Assembly: GCA_020722415.1 (NCBI GenBank)
Contig: DYKV01000008.1
Span: 1 to 37,625 of the forward strand
Source: Anaerolinea sp.
GTDB taxonomy: Bacteria > Chloroflexota > Anaerolineae > Anaerolineales > UBA4823
Reading direction: 5' to 3'
Length of the DNA stretch: 37,625 nucleotides
A model generated the notes under the pieces. It did not search any database. It had not been told where the DNA came from and saw only the letters and a program-made list of their open reading frames with translations. Shown here piece by piece: positions 36,383 to 37,625 of this stretch (position 1 is its first letter; each line of letters opens with the position of its first letter). Position numbers and translations under genes: made by a program.

Positions 36383-37288
36383 TTACCGAAATAGGGAGAG
36401 CAAGAACTGAGGTGCAGCGTTGGCTTGGGCTAGCATGGCGGTTGCCGTCTGCTGCAAGATCAGGAACTTGCTTGCCTCCACTTGTTCTTCTGCCATGTTG
36501 GCGTTCATAATACGGTTGTAAGCCGCTTCGGTATTGGTGTACTGAACATTCAAGGCTTGTTCTTTGAAGTTTAGCCGTGCGGTAAAGCTGCCCACCTGAC
36601 TAACTGCTTCTTTCACTACATTGAGAGCATCTTCGATTTTACCCATTGTGGTTTGGGCATTTGTAGTTGTATCAACAACCAAGTTGGCATCCGCCAAACC
36701 TAAACCAGTGGCGTCTAGTGAGGTAGTACTAGCTTGGAAACCTTGATTAGCTAGAATCTTCACCCCTGCCTGGAAGCTAAAAGCGCTTGTTCCACCGGTA
36801 GATTCTGCACCGGTTAAGAAACTAAGAGTCGAAGTCGCACCCGACCCAGCTGTTTTATCTGCCAAAAGATAATTATTGTTCCATTGGGTTTGTTTGACAA
36901 TATCGTCAATTTCATCGCGAAAGGCTTTCAATTGATCCTTGATAGCAGCCCGTTCATTTACACCGATGGTGTCGCCTTGCGCTTCCATGGCTTTATTGCG
37001 CATCTTAACCAGGATATCCTGGATCTTCTTCAAACCGCCTTCCATGGTTGCCATCAAGTTCTTCGCATCGCCAATACCGTTCAGGGCAGTTTGCAGTCCT
37101 TGGCGGCGCACATCAAATGTCGTCGCAATGGACATACCCGCAGGATCGTCAGCTGCCTCGTTTAAGCGCTTACCGCTTGCTAGCCGAGTCTGGTGAATTG
37201 CCAATTGCCGGTTGATCGCTTGTAAAGAGTTCAGGGCATTCAAAGCCCCAATATTTCCCGCTACACGGGTGACATCTACACTAGCCAT
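36383..37288 (-). CDS. fliC: Flagellin
   Basis: GNIGALNALNSLQAINRQLAIHQTRLASGKRLNEAADDPAGMSIA (D0/D1 N); C-terminal ARLNFKEQALNVQYTNTEAAYNRIMNANMAEEQVEASKFLILQQTATAMLAQANAAPQFLLSLFR. Confidence 0.97.
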   Translation of the reverse strand: MASVDVTRVAGNIGALNALNSLQAINRQLAIHQTRLASGKRLNEAADDPAGMSIATTFDVRRQGLQTALNGIGDAKNLMATMEGGLKKIQDILVKMRNKAMEAQGDTIGVNERAAIKDQLKAFRDEIDDIVKQTQWNNNYLLADKTAGSGATSTLSFLTGAESTGGTSAFSFQAGVKILANQGFQASTTSLDATGLGLADANLVVDTTTNAQTTMGKIEDALNVVKEAVSQVGSFTARLNFKEQALNVQYTNTEAAYNRIMNANMAEEQVEASKFLILQQTATAMLAQANAAPQFLLSLFR

Positions 37289-37294
37289 ATTAAA

Positions 37295-37334
37295 CCTCCA
37301 TGTTTTTTAGATATTACGGGGGCTCCTTCCCCCG
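37295..37334 (-). promoter_or_regulatory. fliC proximal leader: hairpin with GGA in the loop plus SD (candidate CsrA sites)
   Basis: - strand CGGGGG-AAGGAG-CCCCCG (37334-37317) followed by TGGAGG SD (37300-37295). Confidence 0.45.
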
Positions 37335-37530
37335 CACTCGAATTGGTTTCTTATTACTTTCCTCTGAGTAACCTCGTTCAGTTTCTCAGAATTTGGTTCT
37401 GACATTATCTTGGAATATCGCTGACTTATCATTTCGAATCCGTTTGCGTAATACTTTTGCCTTATAACTGCCTCCTTTTTTGCCCAGTTATTTTTTCCTT
37501 AATTCTTTTGTTCTTGTTCTCTATAAAACG

Positions 37531-37556
37531 TTATCGTCAAGAAAAATAATTCTTGA
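37531..37556 (-). promoter_or_regulatory. Candidate sigma-28-like promoter for fliC
   Basis: - strand TCAAGAAT (37556-37549) - 10 nt - GACGATAA (37538-37531). The -10 matches GCCGATAA at 7/8, the -35 matches TAAAGTTT at 5/8. Confidence 0.5.
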
Positions 37557-37625
37557 ATGTGTCAGCGTAAAATTTGCGTAAATATTACCAGCCGGAATGT
37601 AAAGAAGCTGGATTATGCAATGGTT

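Noticed and set aside
1-37625. CRISPR arrays, tRNA/rRNA genes, transposons, phage genes or a defence system
   Set aside because: None recognised; the window is densely filled with flagellar and signalling genes and has no repeat-spacer pattern or transposase ORF.

Overview
The window is almost entirely one flagellar locus, built as two converging gene blocks. Block 1 (+ strand, ~2.2-20.8 kb): flbD-motA-motB-fliL-fliM-fliN-fliO-fliP-fliQ-[HDOD]-[REC]-fliR-flhB-flhA-flhF-[small 2-TM protein]-fliA-[small HTH protein]-flgF-flgG, then flgM-flgN-flgK-flgL-csrA behind a near-consensus sigma-28 promoter. Block 2 (- strand, ~37.3-20.8 kb): fliC-fliD-flaG-fliS-terminator-flgC-fliE-fliF-fliG-fliH-fliI-fliJ-SLT-flgB-fliK-flgD-(TIGR02530-like)-flgE-(FliK/YlqG-like)-(FlhB-C/YlqH-like). 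A partial OmpR-type response regulator and a GAF/PAS histidine kinase precede the locus on the left. No flgA/flgH/flgI, flhG, fliW or classical che genes are seen in the window, which fits a monoderm-type flagellum. The source organism cannot be assigned from sequence alone. The core genes are conventional. The most interesting signals are: (a) RNA-level candidates, namely a mutually exclusive helix set over the flgE Shine-Dalgarno, a ~160-nt structured spacer after flgE, and a long fliC leader with GGA-bearing hairpin loops resembling CsrA sites; (b) a recurrent TTTACGC motif upstream of several flagellar transcription units; (c) an HDOD + REC pair splitting fliPQ from fliR; (d) a FliP with a lipobox-like signal sequence; (e) a very short FlgD, a displaced flgB and a missing flhG. 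All homology calls are by eye; no searches or folding calculations were run.
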